Shown piece after piece: positions 1 through 10,373 of a DNA stretch of 64,000 nucleotides. Source of the stretch: Musa acuminata AAA Group. Taxonomy: Eukaryota > Streptophyta > Magnoliopsida > Zingiberales > Musaceae. Where the stretch lies: positions 13,637,001 to 13,701,000 of the forward strand of contig NC_088342.1 of assembly GCF_036884655.1 (NCBI RefSeq), in the 5' to 3' direction. The notes under the pieces are model-generated. The model was not told the DNA's origin. It saw only the letters and a program-made list of their open reading frames with translations, and did not search any database. The first letter of the stretch is position 1, and each line of letters opens with the position of its first letter. The position numbers and the translations under genes were made by a program.

Positions 1-2218
1 TAATGTACACACTATTGACATTAATGATCTATGTAATGAAATGTGCTTTTTGGCTTTGAATGATGATGCTTGGCTTTGACATACGAGATTAGGTCACGCT
101 AGCATGAAACTAATCACTCAAATATTATCCAAAGAACTTGTAAGAGGAATTCCTCATATCAAGTTCATTAAAGATAATGTATGTGATGCTTGTCAACTAG
201 GTAAATAAATTAAGGGTAGTTTCAAATCTAAGAATCAAATAAGCACCTCTAGACCCTTGCAATTGATCCATATGGACTTGTTCGGACCAATCTCTACATC
301 AAGCCTAGGAGGTAGCAAATACGTCTTTGTCATTGTAGATGATTATAGCAGATACACATGGACTTACTTCTTAAAACACAAAAATGAATGCTTTAGATAT
401 TTTAACAAGTTTTGTAAACTTGTTTAAAATGAAAAGGGTTCTATGATTTCATCAATTAGAAGTGATCACGGTGGTGAATTTCAAAGCCGTGATTTCCAAG
501 AATTTTGTGAACTTAATGGATACAACCACAACTTCTCTACTCCAAGAAATCCTCAACAAAATGGAGTAATAGAAAGAAAAAATAGAAACTTACAAGAAAT
601 GGCAAAAACCATGTTAAATGAACATAACCCACCCAAATATTTTTGGGCCGAAGCCGTAAACACTGAATGTTATATTTTGAATAGAGTTATAGTAAGACCC
701 CTACTCACCAAAACTCCCTATGAGTTGTGGAATAACAAAAAACCCAATGTTTCATATTTTAAATTTTTTAGGTGTAAGTGTTTCATCTTGAATAAAAAAG
801 ATGCCTTAGGAAAATTTGATGCTAAATCCGATGAAGGAATTTTTCTTGGTTATTCTTCAATTTCTAAAGCTTTTCATATCTTCAATAAAAGAACTTTAAT
901 TGTTGAAGAATCCAGTCATGTTGTTTTTAATGAGATTTCCAAAATCAAGAAAAACGATTTTGATGATGATGTTAACTTCGATTCTTTAAATTTAAATGAA
1001 ACCCCTTCTCCAACTAGCAACTTGGATGCATCCACTTCCGAAACATCCTTACCCAAGAATTGGAAGTATGTAGATGCTCATCCTAAAAAGCTAATATTAG
1101 GAGACACATCAAAGGGGGTTCAAACATGTTCTTCTCTTAAAAATTTTTGTGCTAACATCACTTTTCTCTCCCAAATTGAACCTAAATGTATTGACGAAGC
1201 CATGAAAGATGATTCATAGATTATCGCAATGCAAGATGAATTAAATCAATTTGAGAGAAATGAGATATTGAAGTTTGTTACTAAATGACCATTTAGTTAT
1301 TGGTACTAAATGAGTCTTTAGAAACAAGCAAGATAAATATGGTATCGTGGTTAGAAACAAGGCTAGATTAATGGCCAAAGGTTTCAACCAAGAAGAAGGT
1401 ATCGATTATGAAGAAACATTCGCTCCTGTGGCTCGATTAGAAGCCATAAGGATGCTTCTTGCCTATGCTAGTAGTAATAATTTTAAGTTGTTTCAAATGG
1501 ATGTTAAAAGTGCTTTTCTTAACGGCTTTATTTCCGAAGAAGTTTATGTTGAACAACCTCCTGGATTTAAAAATAATAGCCTCCATAATCATGTGTTTAA
1601 ATTAACTAAAGCTCTCTATGGTTTAAAACAAGCCCCTAGGGCTTGGTATGAGAGACTTAGTTCTTTTCTTATTGAAAATAATTTCACAAAAGGCAAGGTT
1701 GATACTACATTGTTTATCAAGAATTTTAAAAATAATTTTCTCATTGTTCAGATTTATGTTGATGATATTATCTTCGGTACTACAAATGAATGTCCCAAAA
1801 ATTGACATCAGGAACATGTCAATTTTTGGCACATTCCCTTGTTTCCTAGTCATCTAAGAAACAAAACTCAGTTGCACTATCAACAACCGAAGCTGAATAT
1901 ATTGTAGCTAGTGCATGCTGTGCACAAGTTGTGTGGATGAAAAATACCTTAGAAGATTATAAAGTCTATCTTAAAAATATTCCCATTAAATGTGATAACA
2001 TGAGTGTAATATGTTTAACAAAGAATCCCATTCAACATTCAAGAACAAAACATATTGAAATTAGACATCACTTTATACGAGATCATGTTATTAATCATGA
2101 TGTAATCATAGAGTTCATAGATACTAAGCATCAACTAGCTGATATTTTTACAAAAAGTGAAGAACAATTTGATTTCATAAGAAGAGAATTAGGAATGTTG
2201 ATGTGTCCGAATGCATAA
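1..2218 (+). pseudogene. Broken copia pol of SIRE-A (integrase, partial RT, RNase H tail)
   Basis: Translated pieces give the end of GAG-pre-integrase (CDACQLGK-type zinc ligands), the integrase core (IHMDLFGPI, then SIRSDHGGEF, then the glutamate in NGVIERKNRN), the copia-type linker, and the RT N-terminal half with [11 protein letters not shown] and YVDDIIFGT. In-frame stops lie at 206-208 (TAA), 424-426 (TAA) and 1217-1219 (TAG where SIRE-B has TGG). The frame is damaged again at about 1270-1346. After the YVDD motif most of RT and the front of RNase H are gone. The frame resumes near 1840 in the RNase H stretch holding TTEAEYIVAS and ends with a TAA at 2216-2218. Not functional. Confidence 0.85.
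1794..1836 (+). repeat. 18-bp inverted repeat at the RT/RNase H deletion junction
   Basis: Arm 1 (about 1791-1808) reads TGTCCCAAAAATTGACAT. Arm 2 (about 1816-1833) is its reverse complement with one mismatch, and a 7-nt spacer separates them. Arm 2 lies in its proper RNase H context (CQFLGHS-type coding). Arm 1 looks like an inverted copy of it placed at the deletion joint. Confidence 0.75.
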
Positions 2219-3497
2219 ACTTGCTAAAATTATTATTCAGACTTTATTGAATGATTGATCAAATCACTTAATTGCCATTACATGCATAAAATAACATGTT
2301 GAAAATTAATACAAAAATTTCCATAACAATGAGCATATCTTCATGATTGTATAGTCTTGTCCGATTACATGAAAGTGTTAAATTAAATTTTCAGTTCCAA
2401 TCGGATTTCATGAATACATTATTCTTTTTCGGACTTAATAAACATATGTCACATATCTTTTAGACTTATCATGTGAAAAATATTCTCCTTGAGAAATAGA
2501 TTTGATGATTCCTTCTTATAAAAGGAAGATATTTTTATGTGCAAGGATTTGATTCACATAAATATCCTGATCCTTGTAAAGCATGCCTTAATATCCTATC
2601 GATTTGAACTACACAAATGACTTTCCTCCTTCATGGAAAAAAATAATAACAAATAAAAAGGAAAAAGTTTTCACTCTATAATCTCCATGTCATGTTTTTC
2701 TTGAGATGTTTATATAATTTATATCTTATCACTCTCTATAGATAAATGACATGAACCTACTTATGGCATCGCACGTATATTTAAAAGTTGTTTATATCGT
2801 TATCATTTTTGTTGATGACAAAGGGGGAGAAATATATGAATTGATGCTATAAATGCCATATTATGTTGAAAAAAGCAGATATATGAATTGATGCTTTGAT
2901 TATGCCATGCTTGCATCATCGAAAATATATGAATTAATGATAACTATGATTGCCATATTAGCAATATGCCATGTTTGCATCATGTTAAGATATCAAGAAC
3001 TTGCATCGTAGTCCTACATGTTGATATCTTACCATGTGATAAAATGCTATGATTGCTAAAATACTTGAAATGTGTGCATCATGTTAAGATATCAAAATCT
3101 TACTTCGAAATTTTACATATTGATATCTTACCATGTGATGAAATGCTATGATTGTTAAAAATACTTGAAATGTGTGCATCATGTTAAGATATCAAAATCT
3201 TACTTCAAAATTTTACATGTTGATATCTTACCATATAATGAATTGCTATCATTACCATCATTCACATTTGAAATTTGAGAATGGATGTCAAGCCTTGACA
3301 TCATACATAGAGATACATCATGATGGGAATCATGATGGGAGTATTGATAAGGTTAAATGATTTTAACTTATCAATATGTCTCTTGAATTCAAAGGCTTTG
3401 AATTCAAGAATAACTTATCTCAATTATGACACATAGATAGGGGAAGTTAAGGTTAACTCCGTTATCAATTGATTGTTATCATCAAAAAGGGGAAGAT
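2219..3497 (+). other. Noncoding 3' internal region of SIRE-A
   Basis: No frame of use after the RNase H stop. The region holds the signature 'gttgatgacaaagggggag' near 2811, a tandem repeat with a period of about 99 bp (2977-3240), paired copies of GAATTCAAAG around 3384-3405 and a purine-rich tract just before the LTR. SIRE-type elements often carry an extra env-like frame here; none is visible. Confidence 0.7.
2977..3240 (+). repeat. 99-100-bp tandem repeat, about 2.7 units, each able to fold into a hairpin
   Basis: The phrase GCATCATGTTAAGATATCAA starts at 2977, 3076 and 3176. Each unit also carries TTGATATCTTACCATG about 28 nt downstream, an almost perfect 16-nt inverted complement. Every unit therefore encodes a long-stem hairpin. 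Confidence 0.85.
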
Positions 3498-4008
3498 TGT
3501 TGAATCTCGGATTTTGATGATGACATCAATTGTCATTTTTTATCTAATCCATATGTTGAGATAAGTGTGCAGGATTAACTACGATGAAAGTAAGACATGC
3601 AGTAGGAGTTGCGCTAGAGTCAAGACTATGATCACATTAGGGGTTCAAGAATTCGACGGAAGTTCGGACGGTCGTCGGAGGTTCTGCGGGAACAAATCTG
3701 AGAAGTCCAGGAGCTTGCCAAAGAAGCTCGTCGGAACTCGCCAAGTGGATCGTCGCAAGTCCAGGAGTTCACCGGAAGTCCGTAGGAGCATCACCGAGGG
3801 TTCATCGGATGATCGACGGAAGCTCGCTGGAAGAAGCGATTGACGCACCGGAGCAAGTTGTAGTAAATGTCTTAAGAAATTCGTAGTTAGCACGATGATT
3901 AAGTTAGAAATGGGAGGTAATCCGATTAACTTAATCTTGGGGCAATTGGGCCCTTGACAGACCCAAATTGGGCCGAATGGATCAGTCCATTCGGACCCAG
4001 ATTTCTTG

Positions 4009-4300
4009 GCCAGAGGTGGCACCGCCTGGGTCGGCGGTGGCACCGCCTGGGTCGGCGGTGGCACCGCCCAGGGCTCAGTGTCTGAGCTCTGGTTAGGCGG
4101 TGTAACCGCCTCTGACAGAGGTGCAACCACTTGAGCTCGGTCTCCAAGCTTTGGCTGGGCGGTGCAACTGCCTCAATTAGGCGGTGGCATCGCTTGAGCT
4201 CGGTCTTCGAGCTCTGGCAGGAGGTGCAACCGCCCCTGACAGGAGGTGGCACTGCCCAGAGGCTCAATCTTCGAGCTCTGCCAGGTGGTGCAATCGCCAG
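4009..4300 (+). repeat. Array of GGCGGT...ACCGCC palindromes alternating with GAGCTC motifs
   Basis: At least eight near-palindromes of the form GGCGGTGnnACCGCC occur in under 300 bp. Three at the start form a 21-bp tandem repeat. They alternate with GAGCTC-centred motifs. The array ends about 60 bp upstream of the LTR TATA box, so it may be an upstream promoter element. The long frames it creates (proline-rich on the - strand) are low-complexity artefacts. Confidence 0.7.
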
Positions 4301-4357
4301 ACCCCGGAATTCCGCGAATTGATAATTTTGAGCTCGGAATTCAAACTGGGTTGGGGC

Positions 4358-4366
4358 CTATAAATA
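4358..4366 (+). promoter_or_regulatory. LTR TATA box
   Basis: CTATAAATA in the second half of the LTR, in a sequence context repeated at 11141 in the partner LTR. Probable core promoter of the element. Confidence 0.65.
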
Positions 4367-5061
4367 CCCCACCTTTTTAGCAACGAAAGAGTAACCAAAA
4401 GGCATCGAAAGCTTGATCTTACTCTATGATTTTAGAGCTCAAAAGTGTTGTAAAGTCTAGGAGTTCTCCTCCCTCTTATCTTCCAAGTTTTGATCTTTCA
4501 AGAGAGGAGAGAAAAGTTTGTAAGGGTTGTCTCCTAAGCCCGTCAAAAGAAGTGAAATTGTAAAAGGGTGGTTGGCCTTCACCTATTGAAGGAAGGCCTC
4601 TAGTGGACGTCGGTGACCTCGTTGGTGGAGGAAGCCAGAAGTGGATATAGGTCAAGATTGACCGAACCACTCTAAAATTGTGGTGCTCTCTGGTTTGCAT
4701 TTACTTTGAGCATATTATCTTTACTGCAAACCTCCTCAATAGCTTACTGCCTTATGTGCATTTACGATCATTTTTCAAAGTTCAGTATTTTCCGAATCGG
4801 CGTTTAGACATAAATTAGTTTTATCGTACGAACATCATATTTCAGTTTACGCTTACATTCTAATTTCTATCATAACTGCAAACTGCCTTCATAGACTTGC
4901 TTTAACTGCATCTTGCTTGATCACAAGTTAAAGTGATTTATGAATCGGCTTTTCTACCGAAATCGCTCTTATCATATGAATGCAGTTTTAATCGTCGAAA
5001 GTTTTCTACTATACTAATTCACCCCCCTCCCCCCCCTCTTAGTGCTTTTGATCCTAACAAT

Positions 5062-5073
5062 TGGTATCAGAGC
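5062..5073 (+). promoter_or_regulatory. Primer-binding site (initiator Met tRNA type)
   Basis: TGGTATCAGAGC lies 2 nt after the LTR's terminal CA. This is the usual plant copia priming site, complementary to the 3' end of initiator methionine tRNA. Confidence 0.9.
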
Positions 5074-5109
5074 GGGGTTAACTCTCAAATTGATTAAAAA
5101 CCAAGAGAG

Positions 5110-6016
5110 ATGACATACACCAGAAACCAAGAGGGCCATTCTATTACACGTCCACCTATGTTCAATGGGACGGACTACACCTATTGGAAGACCCGAATGA
5201 GGATCTTCCTTATTTCAATGGATTTTAAACTTTGGAATCTTATCGAAAATGGATTTTTGAAGTATTCTCTTCCAATGATCGATTGGAATGAATTGGAGAA
5301 GAAGACTTTCGCTCTTAATGCAAAGGCTATGAATGCCTTATTTTGTGCACTTGATAAAAATAAGTTTAATTATGTTTCAGTTTGTGAAACCACATTTGAT
5401 ATTTGGCATATACTCGAAGTCACTCACGAAGACACAAGTAGAGTGAAAGAGTCAAAAATTAATCTTTTGATACACTCTTTTGAACTTTTCCGAATGAAAC
5501 AGAGCGAGACTATTGGCGACATGTACACCCGTTTCACGGATGTCGTCAATGGTCTAAAAGGACTCGGCAAAAGTTTTTCAGATTTTGAGCTCGTAAATAA
5601 GATTCTAAGATCCCTTCCTAAGAGTTGGGACCCTAAAGTCACTACTATTCAAGAGGCTAAAGATTTAAACAACTTCCCTCTTGAAGAATTAATCGAGTCA
5701 TTAATGACCTATGAAATGACATGCAAGGCTCATGAAGTGCAAGAAGACATCCTTCCAGAGAATAGGAAGGATATGACACTTAGAACTTTAGATGACCACT
5801 TGAGAGAAAACTCAAGTGATGAGGACTGTGATGATGACTTGGCACTTCTAACAAGGAAATTCATTGAGAGAAACAAGTTTAAAAATGACACAAAAAATAA
5901 ACTTGAACCCAAAAGGACCAAGTTATTTGCTACGAGTGCAAAAAGCCAGGACACTACAAAAGTGATTGTCCCCAAGCCAAGAAGAGAACATCAAAGAAGG
6001 CACTAAAAGCAACGTA
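5110..6016 (+). pseudogene. gag of SIRE-B, frameshifted before the zinc knuckle
   Basis: Begins MTYTRNQEGHSITRPP, the usual start of this gag class, with the ATG 50 bp after the LTR. The first 270 residues hold the conserved copia gag helices (YWKTRMRIFL; LEELIESLMTYEM near residues 190-205). The open frame ends at 6006 with a nonsense tail. In another frame, 5928-5972 encodes an intact CX2CX4HX4C zinc knuckle (CYECKKPGHYKSDC), so a 1-2 bp indel upstream broke the frame. The continuation hits TAG at 6015-6017, where the - strand element SIRE-E has TGG. The zinc knuckle would bind genomic RNA in the particle. Confidence 0.85.
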
Positions 6017-9000
6017 GGATGACTCGAGCGCGTCCGAAAAAGAAAAGTCCAACACCGAGCAAGTTGCTCATTATGCCTTAATGGCCAACGGAGAGGAGAG
6101 ACATACACCATCACAAGCTACGAGCAAGAGATGGTACCTTGATAATGGATACTCAAGGTATATGACCAGAGATCCATCTCAATTCTCTAAGCTCACTAGC
6201 ATAGACGAAGGCTATGTCACCTTCGGAGATAACAACAAGGGTAAAATCATTGGCAAAGGAACCATAGGTAACAAATCCAACTTCTTTATTGAAGATGTTT
6301 TGTCAGTTGATGGTTTAAAACATAATCTCTTGAGCATTAGTTAATTATGCAATAAAGGATATATTGTCAAATTCGAATCTAATGCTTGTATCATTGAAAA
6401 ACCACACAATAACACATCTATGATTGCATTAAAACAAAATAACGTATACACCATTGACATCAATGATCTATGTAATGAAATGTGTTTCTCGGTTTTAAAT
6501 GAGGATGCTTGGCTATGACATAGAAGATTAGGTCACGCTAGCATGAAACTAATCACTCAAATATCATCTAAAGAACTTGTAAGAGGAATTCCTCATATCA
6601 AGTTCATTAAAGATAATGTATGTGATGCTTGTCAATTAGGTAAACAAATTAAGGGTAGTTTCAAATCTAAGAATCAAATAAGTACCCCTAGACCCTTGCA
6701 ATTGATCCATATGGACTTGTTCGGACCAATCTCTACATCAAGCCTAGGAGGTAGCAAATACGTCTTCGTCATTGTAGATGACTATAGTAGATACACATGG
6801 ACTTACTTCTTAAAACACAAAAATGAATGCTTTAGATATTTTAACAAGTTTTGTAAACTTGTTCAAAATGAAAAGGGTTCTATGATTTTATCAATTAGAA
6901 GTGATCACGGTGGTGAATTTCAAAACCGCGATTTCCAAGAATTTTGTGAACTTAATGGATACAACCACAACTTCTCTACTCCAAGAAATCCTCAACAAAC
7001 TAGAGTAGTGGAAAGAAAAAATAGAAACTTACAAAAAATGGCAAGAACCATGTTAAATGAACATAGCCTACCCAAATATTTTTGGGCCGAAGCCGTAAAC
7101 ACTGCATGCTATATTTTGAATAGAGTTCTAGTAAGACCCCTACTCACCAAAACTCCCTATGAGTTGTGGAACAACAAAAAACCAAATGTTTCATATTTTA
7201 ATGTTTGTGGGTGTAAGTGTTTCATCTTGAATGAAAAAGATGCTTTAGGAAAATTTGATGCTAAATCCGATGAAGGAATTTTTCTTGGTTATTCTTCAGT
7301 TTCTAAAGCTTTACGTATCTTCAATAAAAGAACTTTAATTGTTGAAGAATCCATTCATGTTATTTTTAATGAGATTTTCGAAATCAAGAAAAACGATTTT
7401 GATGATGATGTTAACTTTGATTATTTAAATTTAAATGAAACCCCTTCTCCAACTAGCAACTTGGATGCATCCACTTCCGAAACATCCTTACCCAAGGATT
7501 GGAAGTATGTAGATGCTCATCCTAAGGAGCTAATCTTAGGAGACACATCAAAAGGGGTTCAGACACGTTCTTCTCTTAAAAATTTTTGTGCTAACGTCGC
7601 TTTTCTCTCTCAAATTGAACCTAAATGTATTGACGAAGCCATGAAAGATGATTCATGGATTATCGCAATGCAAAATGAATTAAATCAATTTGAGAGAAAT
7701 GAGGTATGGAAGCTTGTTCCTAAGCCAAATGACCATTTAGTTATTGGTACTAAATGGGTCTTTAGAAACAAGCAAGATGAATATGGTATCGTGGTTAGAA
7801 ACAAGACTAGATTAGTGGCCAAAGGTTTTAACCAAGAAGAAGGTATCGATTACGAAGAAACCTTCGCTCTTGTGGCTCGTTTAGAAGTCAAAAGGATGCT
7901 CATTGCCTATGCTAGTAGTAATAATTTTAAGTTGTTTCAAATGGATGTTAAAAACGCTTTTCTTAACGGCTTCATTTCCGAAGAAGTTTATGTTGAACAA
8001 CCTCCTAGATTTGAAAATAATAGCCTCCCTAATCATGTTTTTAAATTAACTAAAGCTCTCTATGGTTTAAAATAAGCCCCTAGGGCTTGGTATGAGAGAC
8101 TTAGTTCTTTTCTTATTGAAAATAATTTCACAAAAGGCAAGGTTGATACTATATTGTTTATCAAGAATTTTGAAAATAATTTTCTCATTGTTCAGATTTA
8201 TGTTGATGATATTATTTTCGATTCTACGAATGAATCCCTTTGTGAATCTTTTGCTAAAACAATGAGTCTCAAATTTGAAATAAGTTTGATGGGAGAATTA
8301 ACCTTTTTCTTAGGCTTACAAATTAAGCAACTAAGCAATGACATCTTTATTAGTCAAACTAAATATGCTTTAGATCTCCTGAAAATTTTTAATATGGATA
8401 TCTCAAAAGCTATTAACACCCCTATGAGCACCTCCACTAAGTTAGAAGTTGAAGAGAGTGGAGAAAGCTTCGACCAAAAAATTTATAGGGGTATGATAGG
8501 AAGTTTACTTTACCTTACTACAACTAGACCAGATATCATGTTCAGTGTAGGATTTTGTGCTAGGTTTCAATCGAACCCTAAGATATCTCATCTCAAAGCG
8601 GTTAAAAGAATACTTAGATATCTTAAAGGTACCACCAATCTAGGATTATGGTATCCAAAATCCGAAAATTTTGAGTTAGTTGCTTATGCTGATTCGGATT
8701 TTGCTGGGTGTAGACTAGAGAGAAAAAACACAAGTTGTGTAGATGAAAAACACCTTAGAAGATTATAAAGTCTATCTTAAAAACATTCCCATTAAATGTG
8801 ATAACACGAGTGCAATATGTTTAACAAAGAATCCCATTCAACACTCAAGAACAAAACATATTGATATTAGACATCACTTTATACGAGATCATGTTACTAA
8901 TCATGATGTAATCATAGAGTTCATAGATACTAAGCATCAACTAGCTGATATTTTTACAAAACCTCTAAGTGAAGAACAATTTGATTATTTGATTTCATGA

Positions 9001-9038
9001 GAAGAGAATTAGGAATGTTGATGTGTCCGAATATATAA
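6017..9038 (+). pseudogene. Broken pol of SIRE-B (protease, integrase, RT, RNase H remnant)
   Basis: Order is copia-type: protease (6081-6344), GAG-pre-integrase and integrase (6543-7700), RT (7640-8600), RNase H (8640-9038). The protease site reads WYLDNGYSRYM, where the usual DSG triad is DNG. The integrase D, D and E residues are visible (IHMDLFG, RSDHGGEF, VVERKNR). The RT catalytic YVDDII is intact. Damage: TAA after LLSIS at 6342-6344, TGA in the region just before 6520, TAA at 8073-8075 inside RT, and an RNase H deletion at about 8717-8745. The last residues (RRELGMLMCPN) are out of frame with the stretch before them. Confidence 0.87.
8717..8745 (+). other. RNase H deletion junction with short direct repeat
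   Basis: Coding for YADSDFAGCRL..RKNTS jumps directly to VDEKHLRRL (MKNTLEDY in the other frame). The missing part, still present in SIRE-A at about 1840-1935, includes the TTEAEY motif. The joint lies at CACAAGT; SIRE-A carries GCACAAGTTGTG at the matching right-hand edge, so the deletion probably arose between short direct repeats. Confidence 0.65.
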
Positions 9039-10373
9039 ACTTACTAAAATTATTATTCGGACTTTATTGATTGAATGATCAAATCACTTAATTGCCATTA
9101 CATGCCTAAAATAACATGTTGGAAATTAATATAAAAATTTCCAAAACAATGAGCATGTCTTCATGATTGTATAGTCTTGTCCGAATGCATGAAAGTGTTA
9201 AATTAAATTTTTCAGTTCCAATTGGATTTCATGAATATATTTTTCTCTTTCAGACTTAATAAACATATGTCACATATAGTTTGATTCACTTCATTGATTT
9301 TTGACAAATAGAATCATCTAGCTAATGCATATCTTTTAGACTTATCATGTGAAAAATATTCTTTTTGAGAAATAGATTTGATGATTCTTTCTTATAAAAG
9401 GAAGATATTTTTATATGCAAGGATTTGATTCACATAAATATCCTGATCCTTGTAAAAGCATGCCTTAATATCCTATCGATTTGAACTACACAAACGGCTT
9501 TCCTCCTTCGTGCAAAAAGATAATAACAAATAAAAAAGAAGAAGTTTTCACTCTATAATCTCCATGTAATGTTTTTCTTGAGATGTTTGTATAATTTATA
9601 TCCTATCACTCTATATAGATAAATGACATGAACCTACTTATGGCATCGCACGTATATTTAAAAGTTGTTTATATTGTTCTCCTTTTTGTTGATGACAAAG
9701 GGGGAGAAATATATGAATTGATGCTATAAATGCCATATTATGTTGAAAAAAGCAGATATATGAATTGATGCTATGATTATGCCATGCTTGCATCATCGAA
9801 AATATATAAATTAATAATAACTATGATTGCCATATTAGCAATATGCCATGTTTGCATCATGTTAAGATATCAAGAACTTGCATCGTAGTCCTACATGTTG
9901 ATATCTTACCATGTGATGAAATGCTATGATTGCTAAAATACTTGAAATGTGTGCATCATGTTAAGATATCAAAATCTTACTTCAAAATTTTACATGTTGA
10001 TATCTTACCATGTGATGAAATGCTATGATTGCTAAAATACTTGAAATGTGTGCATCATGTTAAGATATCAAAACCTTACTTCGAAATTTTACATGTTGAT
10101 ATCTTACCATATGATGAATTGCTATCATTACCATCATTCACATTTGAAATTTGAGAATGGATGTCAAGCCTTGACATCATACATAGAGATACATCATGAT
10201 GGGAATCATGATGGGAGTATTGATAAGGTTAAATGATTTTAACTTATCAATATGTCTCTTGAATTCAAAGGCTTTGAATTCAAGAATGACTTATCTCAAT
10301 AATGGCACGTAGATAGGGGGAGTTAAGGTTAACTCCGTTATCAATTGATTGCCATCATAAAAAAGGGAGAGAT
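9039..10373 (+). other. Noncoding 3' internal region of SIRE-B
   Basis: Same organisation as 2219-3497: no open frame of interest, the GTTGATGACAAAGGGGGAG signature near 9690, a tandem hairpin repeat (9854-10150) and a terminal purine-rich tract (AAAAAAGGGAGAGA) directly before the LTR that would prime plus-strand DNA. It has about 60 bp near 9280-9340 that SIRE-A lacks. Confidence 0.7.
9854..10150 (+). repeat. 99-bp tandem hairpin repeat, about 3 units
   Basis: GCATCATGTTAAGATATCAA recurs at 9854, 9953 and 10052, an exact 99-bp period. Each unit contains the inverted partner TTGATATCTTACCAT. This is the same repeat as at 2977-3240. Confidence 0.85.

Larger units (their letters stand above)
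1..5059 (+). mobile_element. SIRE-like Ty1/copia retrotransposon, left tandem copy (SIRE-A), 5' end outside window
   Basis: The window opens inside pol, in the GAG-pre-integrase region, and reads through integrase, reverse transcriptase and RNase H remnants into a noncoding 3' segment and an LTR at 3498-5059. Bases 1-3497 align nearly end to end with 6433-10373 of SIRE-B, so the two belong to one family. The LTR at 3498-5059 is at once the 3' LTR of this copy and the 5' LTR of SIRE-B. The lineage call rests on the long LTR, the gag/pol protein sequence and the long noncoding stretch after RNase H. Confidence 0.85.
3498..5059 (+). repeat. Long terminal repeat shared by SIRE-A (3') and SIRE-B (5')
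   Basis: Runs from TGTTGAATC to CCTAACA (TG...CA ends), 1562 bp. It is preceded by a purine-rich polypurine tract and followed after 2 nt by a primer-binding site. The first 300 bp hold degenerate CGTCGGAAG-type short repeats, then a palindrome array (about 4009-4300), a TATA box at 4358 and a pyrimidine-rich tail before the 3' end. It is about 100 bp longer than its partner at 10374-11832, mainly because of extra palindrome modules. Confidence 0.92.

Noticed and set aside
2219..3497. An env-like third gene in the SIRE 3' region
   Set aside because: All frames are short and stopped; only repeats and the polypurine tract are visible.
3645..4322. Overlapping frames in the SIRE LTR (proline-, arginine- and serine-rich)
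   Set aside because: They arise from palindromic and short tandem repeats in an LTR, exist on both strands, and differ in the partner LTR.
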